A stretch of DNA of 64,000 bases from Arthrobacter sp. SLBN-112 (lineage in GTDB: Bacteria; Actinomycetota; Actinomycetes; Actinomycetales; Micrococcaceae). Positions within the stretch are counted from its first letter, which is position 1. Each line of letters starts with the position of its first letter. Where the stretch lies: positions 4,216,001 to 4,280,000 of the forward strand of contig NZ_JAUSXY010000001.1 of the NCBI RefSeq assembly GCF_030944625.1, read 5' to 3'. Below, piece after piece: positions 1-8,574 of the stretch. Position numbers and translations under genes: made by a program. The notes under the pieces were generated by a model. The model was not told the DNA's origin. It saw nothing but the letters and a program-made list of their open reading frames with translations, and searched no databases.

Positions 1-1
1 C

Positions 2-799
2 TTCGGGCTCATCCTGCTGGTCACCGCCGGTAATCTGCTCAAGCCGGACAGCCATGACGACGACTCCGACGGCCTGGTGGTGCGGCTCGCCAGGAAGTTC
101 CTTCCGGCGTCGGAACACTATGACGGCGACAAGCTGTTCACGGTGGAGAACGGCAAGCGGGTCCTGACGCCCATGCTGCTGGTGATGGTGGCGATCGGCG
201 GTACGGACATCCTGTTCGCCCTGGATTCCATTCCGGCGATCTTCGGCCTGACCCAGAACGTTTTCGTCGTTTTCACCGCCACCGCGTTCTCGCTGATGGG
301 CCTGCGCCAGCTGTTTTTCCTGATCGACGGCCTGCTGGACCGGCTGATCTTCCTCTCCTACGGGCTGGCGGTCATCCTGGGCTTCATCGGCGTGAAGCTG
401 ATCCTGCACGCCCTGCACGAGAACACCCTCCCGTTCATCAACGACGGCAAGCACGTCAACGTGGTGGAAGTCAGCACCGCCGTGTCGCTGGGCGTGATCC
501 TGGGCGTTTTGGTGGTGACCATCCTGGCATCCATCTTCAGCCCCAAGGGCAACGCCAAGAACGCCGTTTCCGGGGCCAGGCGCCACGCCGTCGAGTACCT
601 TGACCTCAACTATGAGACGGACATGGCGGAACGGGACAAGATTTTCGCAAAAATGTGCCGCGAAGAAGACCAGATCCGCAAGCTTCCCGAGAAGTACAAG
701 CGGCTGATCCGCAATGAAACCGAGTTTCTGGAGCTGCTCCGCCACGCCCACGCCGAGCACGACAAGGCCCAGGTGCGGGCTGCCGCGACCGAGGGGTGA
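2..799 (+). CDS. TerC family integral membrane protein (3' part only)
   Basis: The reading frame is open from the first bases of the window, so the gene starts upstream. About 265 residues remain. They contain several hydrophobic helices and the TerC-type stretch GGTDILFALDSIPAIFG, followed by further helices (SLMGLRQLFFLIDGLLDRL) and a charged cytoplasmic tail rich in Glu, Lys and Arg. TerC proteins are linked to tellurite resistance and, in better studied bacteria, to metal (manganese) efflux or loading of exported metalloenzymes; the substrate here is unknown. The gene converges on the minus-strand sugar-acid operon with only one base between the stops. Confidence 0.85.
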   Translation, partial: FGLILLVTAGNLLKPDSHDDDSDGLVVRLARKFLPASEHYDGDKLFTVENGKRVLTPMLLVMVAIGGTDILFALDSIPAIFGLTQNVFVVFTATAFSLMGLRQLFFLIDGLLDRLIFLSYGLAVILGFIGVKLILHALHENTLPFINDGKHVNVVEVSTAVSLGVILGVLVVTILASIFSPKGNAKNAVSGARRHAVEYLDLNYETDMAERDKIFAKMCREEDQIRKLPEKYKRLIRNETEFLELLRHAHAEHDKAQVRAAATEG

Positions 800-800
800 C

Positions 801-1427
801 CTACCGGCTGAGGGCGGCAGCGCCCCTGGCCAGGCCGGTGACCCGGCCCCAGTCCTTGGCCGCGACGGCGTCTGCCGGGGTCAGCCAGCTGCCGCCCACG
901 CAGGCCACGTTGGGCAGCTTGAGATAGTCCGGAGCGGTGGCCAGGCTGATGCCTCCGGTGGGGCAGAACTGGACGTGCGGGATGGGCGCGCCGATGGCGG
1001 CCAGGTAGGGCGGACCGCCTGCCGGCCCGGCGGGGAAGAACTTCATCGCGTCCAGTCCGGCTTCCAGGACGGCCAGGACTTCGCCAACGGTGGCGACGCC
1101 GGGCAGCACCGGGACGTCCAGCGACAGCATGTGGGTGAGCAGCGCGGGGGTGATGCCGGGGCTGACCAGGAAGGCGGCGCCCGCCAGCACTGCGGCATCG
1201 GCCTGGGCGGGCGTGAGGACGGTGCCGGCACCCACCAGGATGTCCGGGACCTCTTCGGCTATCAGTTTCAGCGAGGTCAGCGCGGACTCGGTCCGCAAGG
1301 TCAGCTCGATGATCTTCACGCCGCCGTCCACCAGCGCCCGTGCCAGGGGCACCGCGTCCTGCGGGTCGTCGATGGTGACCACCGGGATGACCGGTGAAAC
1401 GCTGAGGACACCTGATGCGTCAGCCAT
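801..1427 (-). CDS. eda: KDPG/KHG aldolase (2-dehydro-3-deoxy-phosphogluconate aldolase)
   Basis: Class I aldolase that cleaves KDPG to pyruvate and glyceraldehyde-3-phosphate, the last step of the sugar-acid route encoded by this operon. Family hallmarks are PVVTIDDPQDAVPLARALVDGG near the N-terminus, the Glu in KIIELTLRT, GAGTVL, the Schiff-base Lys in MKFFPAGPAGG and GGISLATAPDYLKLPNVACVGGSW. Length (208 aa) fits the family. The ATG at 1427 overlaps the stop of the upstream reductase gene (ATGGCTGA), which suggests translational coupling; an in-frame ATG at 1439 would add four residues. It is the last gene of the minus-strand operon. Confidence 0.93.
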   Translation of the reverse strand: MADASGVLSVSPVIPVVTIDDPQDAVPLARALVDGGVKIIELTLRTESALTSLKLIAEEVPDILVGAGTVLTPAQADAAVLAGAAFLVSPGITPALLTHMLSLDVPVLPGVATVGEVLAVLEAGLDAMKFFPAGPAGGPPYLAAIGAPIPHVQFCPTGGISLATAPDYLKLPNVACVGGSWLTPADAVAAKDWGRVTGLARGAAALSR

Positions 1428-2886
1428 GGTTGATCTCATTTCCCAGGCCGTCCGGCCCGTTGGTTTCGATGATGCGGTACCAGTGCAGCAGCAGGTCCCG
1501 GAAGTCCTTGTTCCCCGCGAGGGCAGGCTCGACGACGGGCCGGAACCCCAGCAGTGCCGGCACCACGGTGTCCGCGGTGCGGTGGGCAGGGAGCGCGGCC
1601 TGCAGCTCCTGCGCCAAGGGATCGTTCAGGTCTGCTGCGGGAGTGCCGGCCACGTGCTGCATCCACGCGGCAACGGCGAGCGCTGCCCACCGCGGCGTGC
1701 GGCCGGCGTCGAGCGTTCCCCGGACGGTGGTGAGCAGCCGCAGCCCGACTTTCTGTGAACCGTCACTGCCCACCTTGGCCGTGGTGTGGCCCAGCGCCGG
1801 GTTGGCGAACCGGCGGAGCACCTCATCGCAGTACTGCTCCCCGGCAAGCCCGGCCGGGAGGGTGATGCTGGGCAGGGCCTCCTCCAGCATCATGCGCCGG
1901 CAGGCGGTGCGGAACGCCTCCACGGCCACGGCATCGCTGATGGTTTCCTTGCCGGCGAGGAGGCCGAGGTAGGCCAGCATCGAATGGCTGGCGTTGAGCA
2001 GCCGCAGCTTGGCCGATTCCCAGGCGGCGACGTCGTCGCTGAACAGGGCGCCCGCATCCTCCCAGCGCGGGCGGCCTGCGGGGAAGTTGTCCTCCATGAC
2101 CCATTGCTTGAAGGTTTCGGCCACCACTGCGGCCTCGTCCCGTACGCCGAGTTCGTGTTCGACGGCGGCCAGGTCGCCTTCCGTGGTGGCGGGCACCATC
2201 CGGTCCACCATGGTGGACGGGAACGTCACGTTTTCCCGCATCCACGCCAGCAGGGGTTCGCTTTCGGTCGCAGGCAGGGCCGCCGCAAAGCCCGTGGCGA
2301 GGGTCGCCGTCAGTTCCCCGTTGGCCGGAAGGTTGTCGCAGGAAAGCACCGTGACGGGTCCGGCGCCGGTCGTTGCCCGCTGCTGGAGCCCGCGCACGAC
2401 CTGCCCGATGGCGGTCACCGGCGGCCGGCCGGCCAGGTCGGCTTGGACGTCGGGATCGTTCAGGTCGAGCGTCCGCGATTGCGGATCGAACCGGTAGCCC
2501 TTCTCGGTGATGGTGAGGGTGACGATCTTCGTGGCAGGGGCGCCGATCCGGTCCACGACCAGTTCCGGGTTGTCCCGGCCGGAGATGGCTTCGACGATGG
2601 TGGAGACCACCCGCAGCGGGGCGGCGCCTTCGCCGCGTTCGGCCACGGTGAAGAGGCCATCCTGCGGCGTCAACTGGCGGGCCACGGTATCCGAGCGCTG
2701 GGTGACGCCGACGATCCCCCACCGGAGATCGTTGGCAGCCAGCATCGCGTCCTCGGTGAAAACGGCGGTGTGGGCGCGGGCGAAGGCACCCAGGCCGAGG
2801 TGGACGATCCCGGGTTCCAGCCGGTTCCTCTCCAGGGCAGGTTTCCGGCCGCCGGCGGCCAGCGACAGGTTGCTCAGGCGTTCGAT
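1420..2886 (-). CDS. Mannitol dehydrogenase family oxidoreductase, probable D-fructuronate reductase
   Basis: NAD(P)-dependent polyol/uronate dehydrogenase of about 488 aa. The N-terminal domain has VHLGLGAFARAHTA (dinucleotide-binding type) and the C-terminal half has the family features MVDRMVPATT, RPRWEDAGALF and LRLLNASHSMLAYLG. Between a KDG kinase and a mannonate dehydratase, reduction of D-fructuronate to D-mannonate (UxuB role) is the most likely reaction; mannitol or arabinitol oxidation is possible. The 5' end is odd: no ATG, GTG or TTG lies between the kinase reading frame and the conserved ERLSNLSL start. A good AAAGGGGG ribosome site lies 7 nt before an ATC at 2886 (GTC at 2889, CTG at 2877). 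The start is therefore near-cognate or altered by a base error. Confidence 0.82.
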   Translation of the reverse strand: MERLSNLSLAAGGRKPALERNRLEPGIVHLGLGAFARAHTAVFTEDAMLAANDLRWGIVGVTQRSDTVARQLTPQDGLFTVAERGEGAAPLRVVSTIVEAISGRDNPELVVDRIGAPATKIVTLTITEKGYRFDPQSRTLDLNDPDVQADLAGRPPVTAIGQVVRGLQQRATTGAGPVTVLSCDNLPANGELTATLATGFAAALPATESEPLLAWMRENVTFPSTMVDRMVPATTEGDLAAVEHELGVRDEAAVVAETFKQWVMEDNFPAGRPRWEDAGALFSDDVAAWESAKLRLLNASHSMLAYLGLLAGKETISDAVAVEAFRTACRRMMLEEALPSITLPAGLAGEQYCDEVLRRFANPALGHTTAKVGSDGSQKVGLRLLTTVRGTLDAGRTPRWAALAVAAWMQHVAGTPAADLNDPLAQELQAALPAHRTADTVVPALLGFRPVVEPALAGNKDFRDLLLHWYRIIETNGPDGLGNEINHG

Positions 2887-3839
2887 GACACGGCCCCCTT
2901 TGAGGAGGCCGCGGCGTGGGCACGGGTCTGCTCGAACGTGGGGATGAAGCCCGTGCCGCCCTTGCCCCCCACCACCAGCGAGGAGGCGGCAGCACCGTAC
3001 CGCGCCGCCGTCGGGAAGTCGTCTCCCAGCACCAGGCGTGCGGTGAGCGTGCCCACGAACGCGTCCCCGGCACCCGTCTGGTCCACCACCGCGGGCGCCG
3101 GAATCGCCTGCACCCATACCGAGTCCACGCCGGAGTCGAGCTGGACCCCCTTGGCACCGCAGGTGACGGCCACCGCGTTGGCGCCCAGCGAGCGCAGTGT
3201 GGCCACGGCCTCCTGGGGAGTGGACACCCCCAGCAGGGCAGCCGTCTCCCCCGGGAACGAGGGCGTCACCAGGAAGGCCTGCGGGGCAAGTTCGGTCAGT
3301 GCCGCCGCCGCGTCCGCCACGGTGGTGAGCCGGGGCCGGAAGTTGGGATCGTAGACAAAGCGCGTGGCCAGGGAGGCGGCCTTGACGACGGCGGCGCGTG
3401 CCGTCGTCGAAATGGCGCAGGCAATGCCGCCCGCCACCACGGCGCCGGCCGCGGCGAAAACGTCCGGGTCGACGTCGTCCGGTCCCAAGGTGGAGCCGAC
3501 GCTGCCGCTGCGGGCGTAGGAGAATTCGCGCTCGCCGTCGGGGTCGCTGTGCACCAGGTAGACGCCTTGTTGCCCGCGCCGGTACGTCAACAGATTGGTG
3601 GAGATGCCCAGCTCGGCGATCCGGGCTGCGATGGCCTGCCCCAGGTCGTCGTCGGTGAGCACGGACAGCAGGCCCACCCTGGCACCCGCGGCTGCGGCCG
3701 CCGCGGCAACGTTGAGGGCGTCTCCGGAGACGCCCAACCGGGCTGGAACGCCGTGGGCGAAGGGCTGGTCGGTGGCGACTTCGACGAGGATCTCCCCCAT
3801 CACCACCACGTCATAGGTTTCGTGGGCTGCAGTGTTCAC
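2874..3839 (-). CDS. kdgK: PfkB family sugar kinase, probable 2-dehydro-3-deoxygluconate kinase
   Basis: 321-aa ribokinase-fold kinase. The N-terminus [14 protein letters not shown] and the PfkB signature near the C-terminus ([15 protein letters not shown], with the catalytic Asp in GAGD) are clear. Its place between mannonate dehydratase and KDPG aldolase indicates phosphorylation of 2-keto-3-deoxygluconate to KDPG. The GTG start overlaps the stop of the mannonate dehydratase gene (GTGA at 3836-3839), and the stop overlaps the next gene, so the three genes look translationally coupled. A fructokinase or other ketose kinase is the alternative; the operon context argues against it. Confidence 0.88.
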   Translation of the reverse strand: MNTAAHETYDVVVMGEILVEVATDQPFAHGVPARLGVSGDALNVAAAAAAAGARVGLLSVLTDDDLGQAIAARIAELGISTNLLTYRRGQQGVYLVHSDPDGEREFSYARSGSVGSTLGPDDVDPDVFAAAGAVVAGGIACAISTTARAAVVKAASLATRFVYDPNFRPRLTTVADAAAALTELAPQAFLVTPSFPGETAALLGVSTPQEAVATLRSLGANAVAVTCGAKGVQLDSGVDSVWVQAIPAPAVVDQTGAGDAFVGTLTARLVLGDDFPTAARYGAAASSLVVGGKGGTGFIPTFEQTRAHAAASSKGAVSSNA

Positions 3840-5047
3840 CAGTCGTGCACCGATCCGTCCAGGCGCCGGTTGACCGGCAGGTACTTGGGGTCGAAGGGGA
3901 ACCGCGCGGCGGCTTCCTCGTTGAACTCTACGCCCAGCCCGGGGGCGTCGCCCGGATGCATGTAGCCGTCCGCGAAGGTGTACGAGGTCTTGAAGACTTC
4001 GCCTGCGGGGTCGCGGTGGCCCATGTATTCCTGGATGCCGAAGTTCGGGATGGACATGTCCACGTGCAGCGCTGCGGCGAAGGACACCGGGGACAGATCG
4101 CCGGCACCGTGCGAGCCGGAACGGACGCCGTAGAGGTCGGCGAGGGAGAAGATCCGGCGCAGGTGCGTGATGCCGCCGGCGTGCGAGACGGAGGTGCGGA
4201 TGTAGTCGATCAGGCGTTCGGTGATGAGCTGCTGGCAGTCCCAGATGGAGTTGAACACCTCACCGACAGCAACCGGCGTGGTGGTGTGCTGGCGGATCAG
4301 GCGGAACGCCGACTGGTCCTCGGCCGGCGTCGGATCCTCGATCCAGAACGGCCGGTACTGCTCCAGCGAGGCGCCCAGCCGGCCGGCTTCGATGGGGGTC
4401 AGCCGGTGGTGGACGTCGTGCAGGACGTGGACGCCGTAGCCGAACTGGTCGCGGACGTGCGCCATCATCTTCGGCGCAAAGTCCAGGTAGGCAGTGGTTT
4501 CCCAGGTGTCTTCCTGCGGCACGTTGCCGCTGGCCGGTTCGTACAGTTTGCCGTCCACAGGGGCGATGCCATAGGTCTTGTCCAGGCCCGGCACGGCTGC
4601 CTGGGCGCGGATCGCCTTGTAGCCCAGGTCCAGGTGGTGCTGGAAGTCGGCGCTGAGGTCCTCCAGGGTAGTGCCGCTGGCGTGGCCGTACACCATCACG
4701 CCTTCGCGCGCGGCCCCGCCCAGGAGTTCGTAGACCGGCATCCCGGCCGCTTTGCCCTTGATGTCCCAGAGCGCGACGTCGATCGCGGCGATGGCGGTCA
4801 TGGTCACCGGACCGCGGCGCCAGTAGGCGCCCTTGTAGAAGTACTGCCAGGCATCTTCGATGCGCCGGGCGTCGCGGCCGATCAGCAGCGGGCACAGGTG
4901 TTCGGAGAGGTAGGAGGCTACTGCCAGCTCGCGGCCGTTGAGGGTGGCGTCGCCGACGCCGGTGACGCCGTCCTCGGTTTCGATAACGAGCGTGACGTAG
5001 TTCCGTCCGGGTGACGAAACCACAACCCGTGCGTCGGTGATCTTCAC
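3836..5047 (-). CDS. manD: D-mannonate dehydratase, enolase superfamily (ManD)
   Basis: 403-aa enolase-superfamily enzyme that removes water from D-mannonate to give 2-keto-3-deoxygluconate. The N-terminal capping domain begins [10 protein letters not shown]. The barrel carries VYGHASG, the metal-ligand segments [18 protein letters not shown] and VGEVFNS, then [13 protein letters not shown] and HGAGDLSP, all typical of ManD-type dehydratases. The GTG at 5047 has an AGGA site 7 nt upstream and gives the usual family length; a longer upstream frame is antisense noise. A 94-nt gap with a strong hairpin separates it from idnD. The D-gluconate-preferring ManD subgroup cannot be excluded by eye. 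Confidence 0.9.
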   Translation of the reverse strand: MKITDARVVVSSPGRNYVTLVIETEDGVTGVGDATLNGRELAVASYLSEHLCPLLIGRDARRIEDAWQYFYKGAYWRRGPVTMTAIAAIDVALWDIKGKAAGMPVYELLGGAAREGVMVYGHASGTTLEDLSADFQHHLDLGYKAIRAQAAVPGLDKTYGIAPVDGKLYEPASGNVPQEDTWETTAYLDFAPKMMAHVRDQFGYGVHVLHDVHHRLTPIEAGRLGASLEQYRPFWIEDPTPAEDQSAFRLIRQHTTTPVAVGEVFNSIWDCQQLITERLIDYIRTSVSHAGGITHLRRIFSLADLYGVRSGSHGAGDLSPVSFAAALHVDMSIPNFGIQEYMGHRDPAGEVFKTSYTFADGYMHPGDAPGLGVEFNEEAAARFPFDPKYLPVNRRLDGSVHDW

Positions 5048-5088
5048 TGGGAGTCCTTCAGGTGGTGGTTGGGCAAGCTGGATCGCGG

Positions 5089-5122
5089 CCGTTGCCGTTC
5101 CGGCGGACCGGGACGGCAACGG
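5089..5122 (-). other. Intercistronic hairpin between idnD-like gene and manD
   Basis: Perfect 10-bp arms CCGTTGCCGT and ACGGCAACGG (5089-5098/5113-5122) enclose an inner CCGG...CCGG pair, giving a stem of about 15 bp. There is no T-run on either side, so it is more likely an mRNA processing or stability element, or a partial attenuator, than a full terminator. Confidence 0.5.
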
Positions 5123-5141
5123 CTGCGGGGTGGGTGGTGGT

Positions 5142-6170
5142 TCAGGATCCGCCGAGGTGGAGCATGACCTTGCTGCTGCCCGCGGCGGGGTCCGCGGCGG
5201 TTTGCATGGCCTGCTGTGCCTCGTCGATGCCGAATTTGTGGGTAATGACGGGCGAGACGTCCAGCCCGTTTGCCATGGCGTGCAGGGCGTCGGTGATTTC
5301 GTCCACGAACCGGTAGGACCCGATCCAGGTGATCTCCCGCGTGACCAGGTCGCCCAGCGCCGCCGGCGCCGGCGTGCCTGGCAGGTTGCCCACCTGGACG
5401 ACTGTCCCGCCGCGGGCGGTGGCACGAAGGACCCCGCCCAGAACTGCCGGGATGCCGGTGGCTTCGAAGACGAGTTCCACGTCGGCCGGCAGTGGATTGC
5501 CGGAGACGTTGAGGACCTCGTCCGCCCCCATGGCCTTGGCGATCCGCAGCGACGCGTCGCTGATGTCGGTGGCGGTCACGGTCCGGGCCCCGGCGTACTT
5601 GGCGGCCGCGGCCACGAGCGATCCGATGGGTCCCGCACCGTTGACCAGCACATCGCGCCCTTGGAGGTTGCCGGCGCGGCTGACGGCATGCATCGCGACG
5701 GCGAGTGGTTCCGCCAGGGCCCCGCGGAGGGTGTCCACGCCGTCGGGCAGGGCACGGACCTGGAACGCCTTGGCGAGCTTCCGTTCGCTGAAGCCGCCGT
5801 CCGTGTGCGGGTCGAATGCCGCCGACCCGAAGTACCGGATCTGCGGGTACAGGTTGGTCCGGCCGCGCAGGCGTTCCGGCATAGTGCCGTCCCCCACCAG
5901 TTCGGCCGGGTGCACGGTGACGGGCTGGCCCACCTCGAGATGGTCGACGCCGGCGCCCAGCTGGGCGATCCGGCCGGCAACCTCGTGGCCCAGGACGAGC
6001 GGTGACTTCAGCGCCGCCGTCCCGGATGCTCCGTGACGCCAGTACGAAAGGTCACTTCCGCAGATGCCGCCCCATTCGACGTCGAGCACTACTTCCCCCG
6101 GCCCGGCAACCGGTTCCGGCCGGTCATCGATGCGCAGGTCGTTGGCGCCGTGGACGACGACCGCCTTCAT
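5142..6170 (-). CDS. Zinc-type medium-chain dehydrogenase, L-idonate 5-dehydrogenase-like
   Basis: 342-aa alcohol dehydrogenase of the medium-chain family. The catalytic zinc site is visible in [11 protein letters not shown] (Cys), GHEVAGRI (His-Glu) and the later Glu region. The Rossmann motif is [20 protein letters not shown]. It resembles L-idonate/sorbitol dehydrogenases, which oxidise a sugar acid or polyol at C5. The four-cysteine structural zinc lobe is missing: the segment after HPAELVGDG has no cysteines. The start ATG overlaps the stop of the transporter gene (ATGA at 6167-6170). In this operon it could feed an additional sugar acid into the route; the substrate is an inference. Confidence 0.8.
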   Translation of the reverse strand: MKAVVVHGANDLRIDDRPEPVAGPGEVVLDVEWGGICGSDLSYWRHGASGTAALKSPLVLGHEVAGRIAQLGAGVDHLEVGQPVTVHPAELVGDGTMPERLRGRTNLYPQIRYFGSAAFDPHTDGGFSERKLAKAFQVRALPDGVDTLRGALAEPLAVAMHAVSRAGNLQGRDVLVNGAGPIGSLVAAAAKYAGARTVTATDISDASLRIAKAMGADEVLNVSGNPLPADVELVFEATGIPAVLGGVLRATARGGTVVQVGNLPGTPAPAALGDLVTREITWIGSYRFVDEITDALHAMANGLDVSPVITHKFGIDEAQQAMQTAADPAAGSSKVMLHLGGS

Positions 6171-7552
6171 ACTGCGTCCTCAAGCCGGACCATGTCGCGG
6201 CCACGGACCTCCGGGCCGACGGCGGCGGAAACCAGGGTGATCAGCGAGTAGCCGATGAGCATCGCGGCGAGCGGCCACCAGTGTCCGGTCACCGCGGTGA
6301 GGGTGGCTGCCAGCAACGGACCGATCGCGGTGGCCAGGATGCCGCCGATTTCCTTGGCCAGGGCAAGCTGGGTGAAACGGGTGCGGGCTCCGAAGAATTC
6401 GGCCATGGTCACGCTTTCCATGGCGAACAGGCCCAGGACGCCAAGGTTCAGTCCAATGACCATGGCGATGGTGATGACCGTCGGATTGCCGCTGGTGATC
6501 ATCAGCATCATCGGGATGGCATAGATGGCGGTGAGGGCACTCAGAATCAGGTACAGCGGTCGGCGGCCGAAACGGTCTCCCAGGAGCCCGACTACCGGGA
6601 TGGTGACGAAGCCGAGGAGCGAGCCATACATGATCGCGTTGGTGCCCACGCTCTTGTCTGCCAGCAGGACCGTGGCCAGGTAGCCCACCAGGAAGGTCTG
6701 CACCAGTCCGGAGTTGCCGGCCTGGCCGAAGCGCAGGCCCAATGCAATCAGGAACGCCTTGCCCTTCTTCTGGTGCAGGGCCGCTTCGATAGTGCTTGTC
6801 TTGGCGAGTTCCTCTGCCGCGGCGATTTCGCGCTTGGACAGTGCAACGCCGTCCACTACGTCAGCGCGCTCTTCGAAGACCGGGCTTTCCTTGATGGAGC
6901 GCCGGATCCAGATGGCGAACAGCATGATGACGAAACTGGCCAGGAACGGGATGCGCCAGCCCCAGCTCAGGAGCTGGTCCTGGGACAGCGATGACACCAG
7001 GATGGCCCACAGGGCGGAGGCGCCGAGGGTTCCGGAGTTGGTGCCCAGGCAGACCAGCGAGGAGATGATGCCGCGGCGGCGGGCGGAGGCGAATTCCGCG
7101 AGCATGACCGTGGCACCTGCGATCTCCGCGCCCGCACCAAAGCCCTGGATGAGGCGCAGGGCCACCAGGAGGATGGGGGCCCAGATGCCCACCATGGCGT
7201 AGGTGGGCAGCACGCCGATGAGGGTGGTGGAGGCGCCCATCAAGGCGATGGTGATGTAGAGGACCTTTTTGCGGCCGATCCGGTCACCCATGCGGCCGAA
7301 GTACACGGCCCCGAACAGGCGGGCAACATAGCCGACGCCGTAGGTGGCCATGGCGGCAATCAAGCCGATGACGGGGCTGACGTCCGGGAAGAAGATCTTG
7401 TTGAAGACGATGGCGGCCGCCAGGGAGTACAGCTGGAAGTCCATGAATTCCATGGCCGTGCCAAGCCAGCCGGAGACGGCGACCTTGGCGAGGTCGCGGG
7501 TGCGTGCAGCCTCCGCCTGGCGGGAGGTTGGGGGCGCAATGCTTTCGGTCAT
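6167..7552 (-). CDS. MFS transporter, metabolite:H+ symporter (MHS) family
   Basis: 461-aa permease with about twelve membrane helices. The N-terminus GWLGTAMEFMDFQLYSLAA followed by FNKIFFPDVSP is the signature of the MHS branch of the major facilitator superfamily, and the loop after helix 2 has FGRMGDRIGRKKVL. MHS permeases carry organic and sugar acids with protons, so uptake of the uronate or idonate used by the downstream enzymes is likely. The ATG at 7552 follows an AAAGGAG site by 6 nt. It is the first gene of the minus-strand operon. The central cytoplasmic loop (ESPVFEERADVVDG) is typical of the branch. Confidence 0.9.
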   Translation of the reverse strand: MTESIAPPTSRQAEAARTRDLAKVAVSGWLGTAMEFMDFQLYSLAAAIVFNKIFFPDVSPVIGLIAAMATYGVGYVARLFGAVYFGRMGDRIGRKKVLYITIALMGASTTLIGVLPTYAMVGIWAPILLVALRLIQGFGAGAEIAGATVMLAEFASARRRGIISSLVCLGTNSGTLGASALWAILVSSLSQDQLLSWGWRIPFLASFVIMLFAIWIRRSIKESPVFEERADVVDGVALSKREIAAAEELAKTSTIEAALHQKKGKAFLIALGLRFGQAGNSGLVQTFLVGYLATVLLADKSVGTNAIMYGSLLGFVTIPVVGLLGDRFGRRPLYLILSALTAIYAIPMMLMITSGNPTVITIAMVIGLNLGVLGLFAMESVTMAEFFGARTRFTQLALAKEIGGILATAIGPLLAATLTAVTGHWWPLAAMLIGYSLITLVSAAVGPEVRGRDMVRLEDAV

Positions 7553-7683
7553 CAGTTGCTCCTTTGCAGGTGATGCTGTGGATGGGGATGAAGCGTTACC
7601 GGGGGTATGCGGGGCTGCCGTATCCGGCGCCGCTGAGTGCGGACAACAGGGACCGTCGTCGGCGGGTTCAACTACCATACAAG

Positions 7684-7722
7684 CACTACCATTCTAGTGT
7701 GTCAACAGGTTAGACTGAAGGC
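7684..7722. promoter_or_regulatory. Divergent promoter/operator between MHS operon and GntR gene
   Basis: The palindrome CACTA-N6-TAGTG (7684-7699) fits a GntR-type operator. On the plus strand TAGACT (7711-7716) lies exactly six bases before the regulator ATG, giving a leaderless start. On the minus strand TTGACA (7705-7700) is a good -35, with the palindrome in its spacer, so one bound regulator could control both directions. A direct copy of ACTACCAT occurs at 7671-7678 and 7686-7693. Confidence 0.6.
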
Positions 7723-8448
7723 ATGGCAACGGATAAACGAGGCGCTACCCCCCGGCTTTCGGTGCGCGACCAGACCCTTGAAACGCTCCGACGCAGGATC
7801 ATTTCGCTGCAGTTGCCCCCTGGCGAGCCGTTGTCCGAGAACGAACTGGCCCAGGAGCTGGGCGTCAGCCGCACTCCGGTCCGCGAAAGCCTCATCCTGC
7901 TTCGTGAGGAAGGGCTCGTTCAGGTGTTCCCCCAGATCGGTTCGTTCGTCTCCCTGGTCGACTTGGGGCGTGTCTCGGAAGCGCAGTTCGTCAGGGAGGC
8001 CATCGAGTGCGCCTCCCTGCGGGACCTTGCAGTTGACAGTGACGGCATCGCTGGACTGCGGACCATCCTGCAGGCACAGTCCGATGCCGACGCCAAGGAC
8101 GACGTGGAGGAATTCTTCCGTTTGGACGAAGATTTCCACCGCGAACTCCTGCGCCTTGCGGGACATGAATCAGCCTGGGCCGCCGTGAACTCCGCCAAGG
8201 CGCACCTGGACCGTGCGCGCCGGATGAGCCTGTTGGATACACGGCCGGTGTCCACCTTGATCGAGCAGCACACCGCCGTGGTCGACGCGTTGGAGGCCAA
8301 CAACCTCCGGGATGCGGACAGCAGCCTCCGCCTCCATCTCCGCGCAGTCTTCGAGGACGTCCAGCGGATCCAGGAAGCCACACCGGAGCTGTTTTCGGAC
8401 GGCGAGGCACGCCGTCCGTCCCGGCGCAGCGTGGCACGGCTGGCTTAA
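7723..8448 (+). CDS. GntR family transcriptional regulator, FadR/FCD type
   Basis: 241-aa regulator. Winged helix at residues about 13-75 (ETLRRRIISLQLPPGEPLSE, LGVSRTPVRESLILLREEGL) and an all-helical FCD ligand domain at about 95-220 with the metal/acid-binding His-Asp pattern (DEDFHRELL and the later LHLRAVFED). FCD members commonly sense sugar acids, and this gene diverges from the sugar-acid operon, so it is the likely repressor. There is no ribosome site: the ATG sits six bases after a TAGACT -10 element, which suggests leaderless translation. The C-terminus ends in a short basic tail. Confidence 0.9.
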   Translation: MATDKRGATPRLSVRDQTLETLRRRIISLQLPPGEPLSENELAQELGVSRTPVRESLILLREEGLVQVFPQIGSFVSLVDLGRVSEAQFVREAIECASLRDLAVDSDGIAGLRTILQAQSDADAKDDVEEFFRLDEDFHRELLRLAGHESAWAAVNSAKAHLDRARRMSLLDTRPVSTLIEQHTAVVDALEANNLRDADSSLRLHLRAVFEDVQRIQEATPELFSDGEARRPSRRSVARLA

Positions 8449-8574
8449 CCTCTTTTGGGGGGAGGTCCGGCAAGCTGGTATTGCCCGTTTGTCCGACCCT
8501 CTTGCTACGTTTGGAGCAGGTTCAAACCTGGCCAGGAAAGCGTTCCCTGCCCAGGCCATCGATGGGGAGGCGCT

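Noticed and set aside
1786..3354. Long plus-strand frame over the reductase and kinase genes
   Set aside because: Antisense shadow of two clear enzymes, with low-complexity composition.
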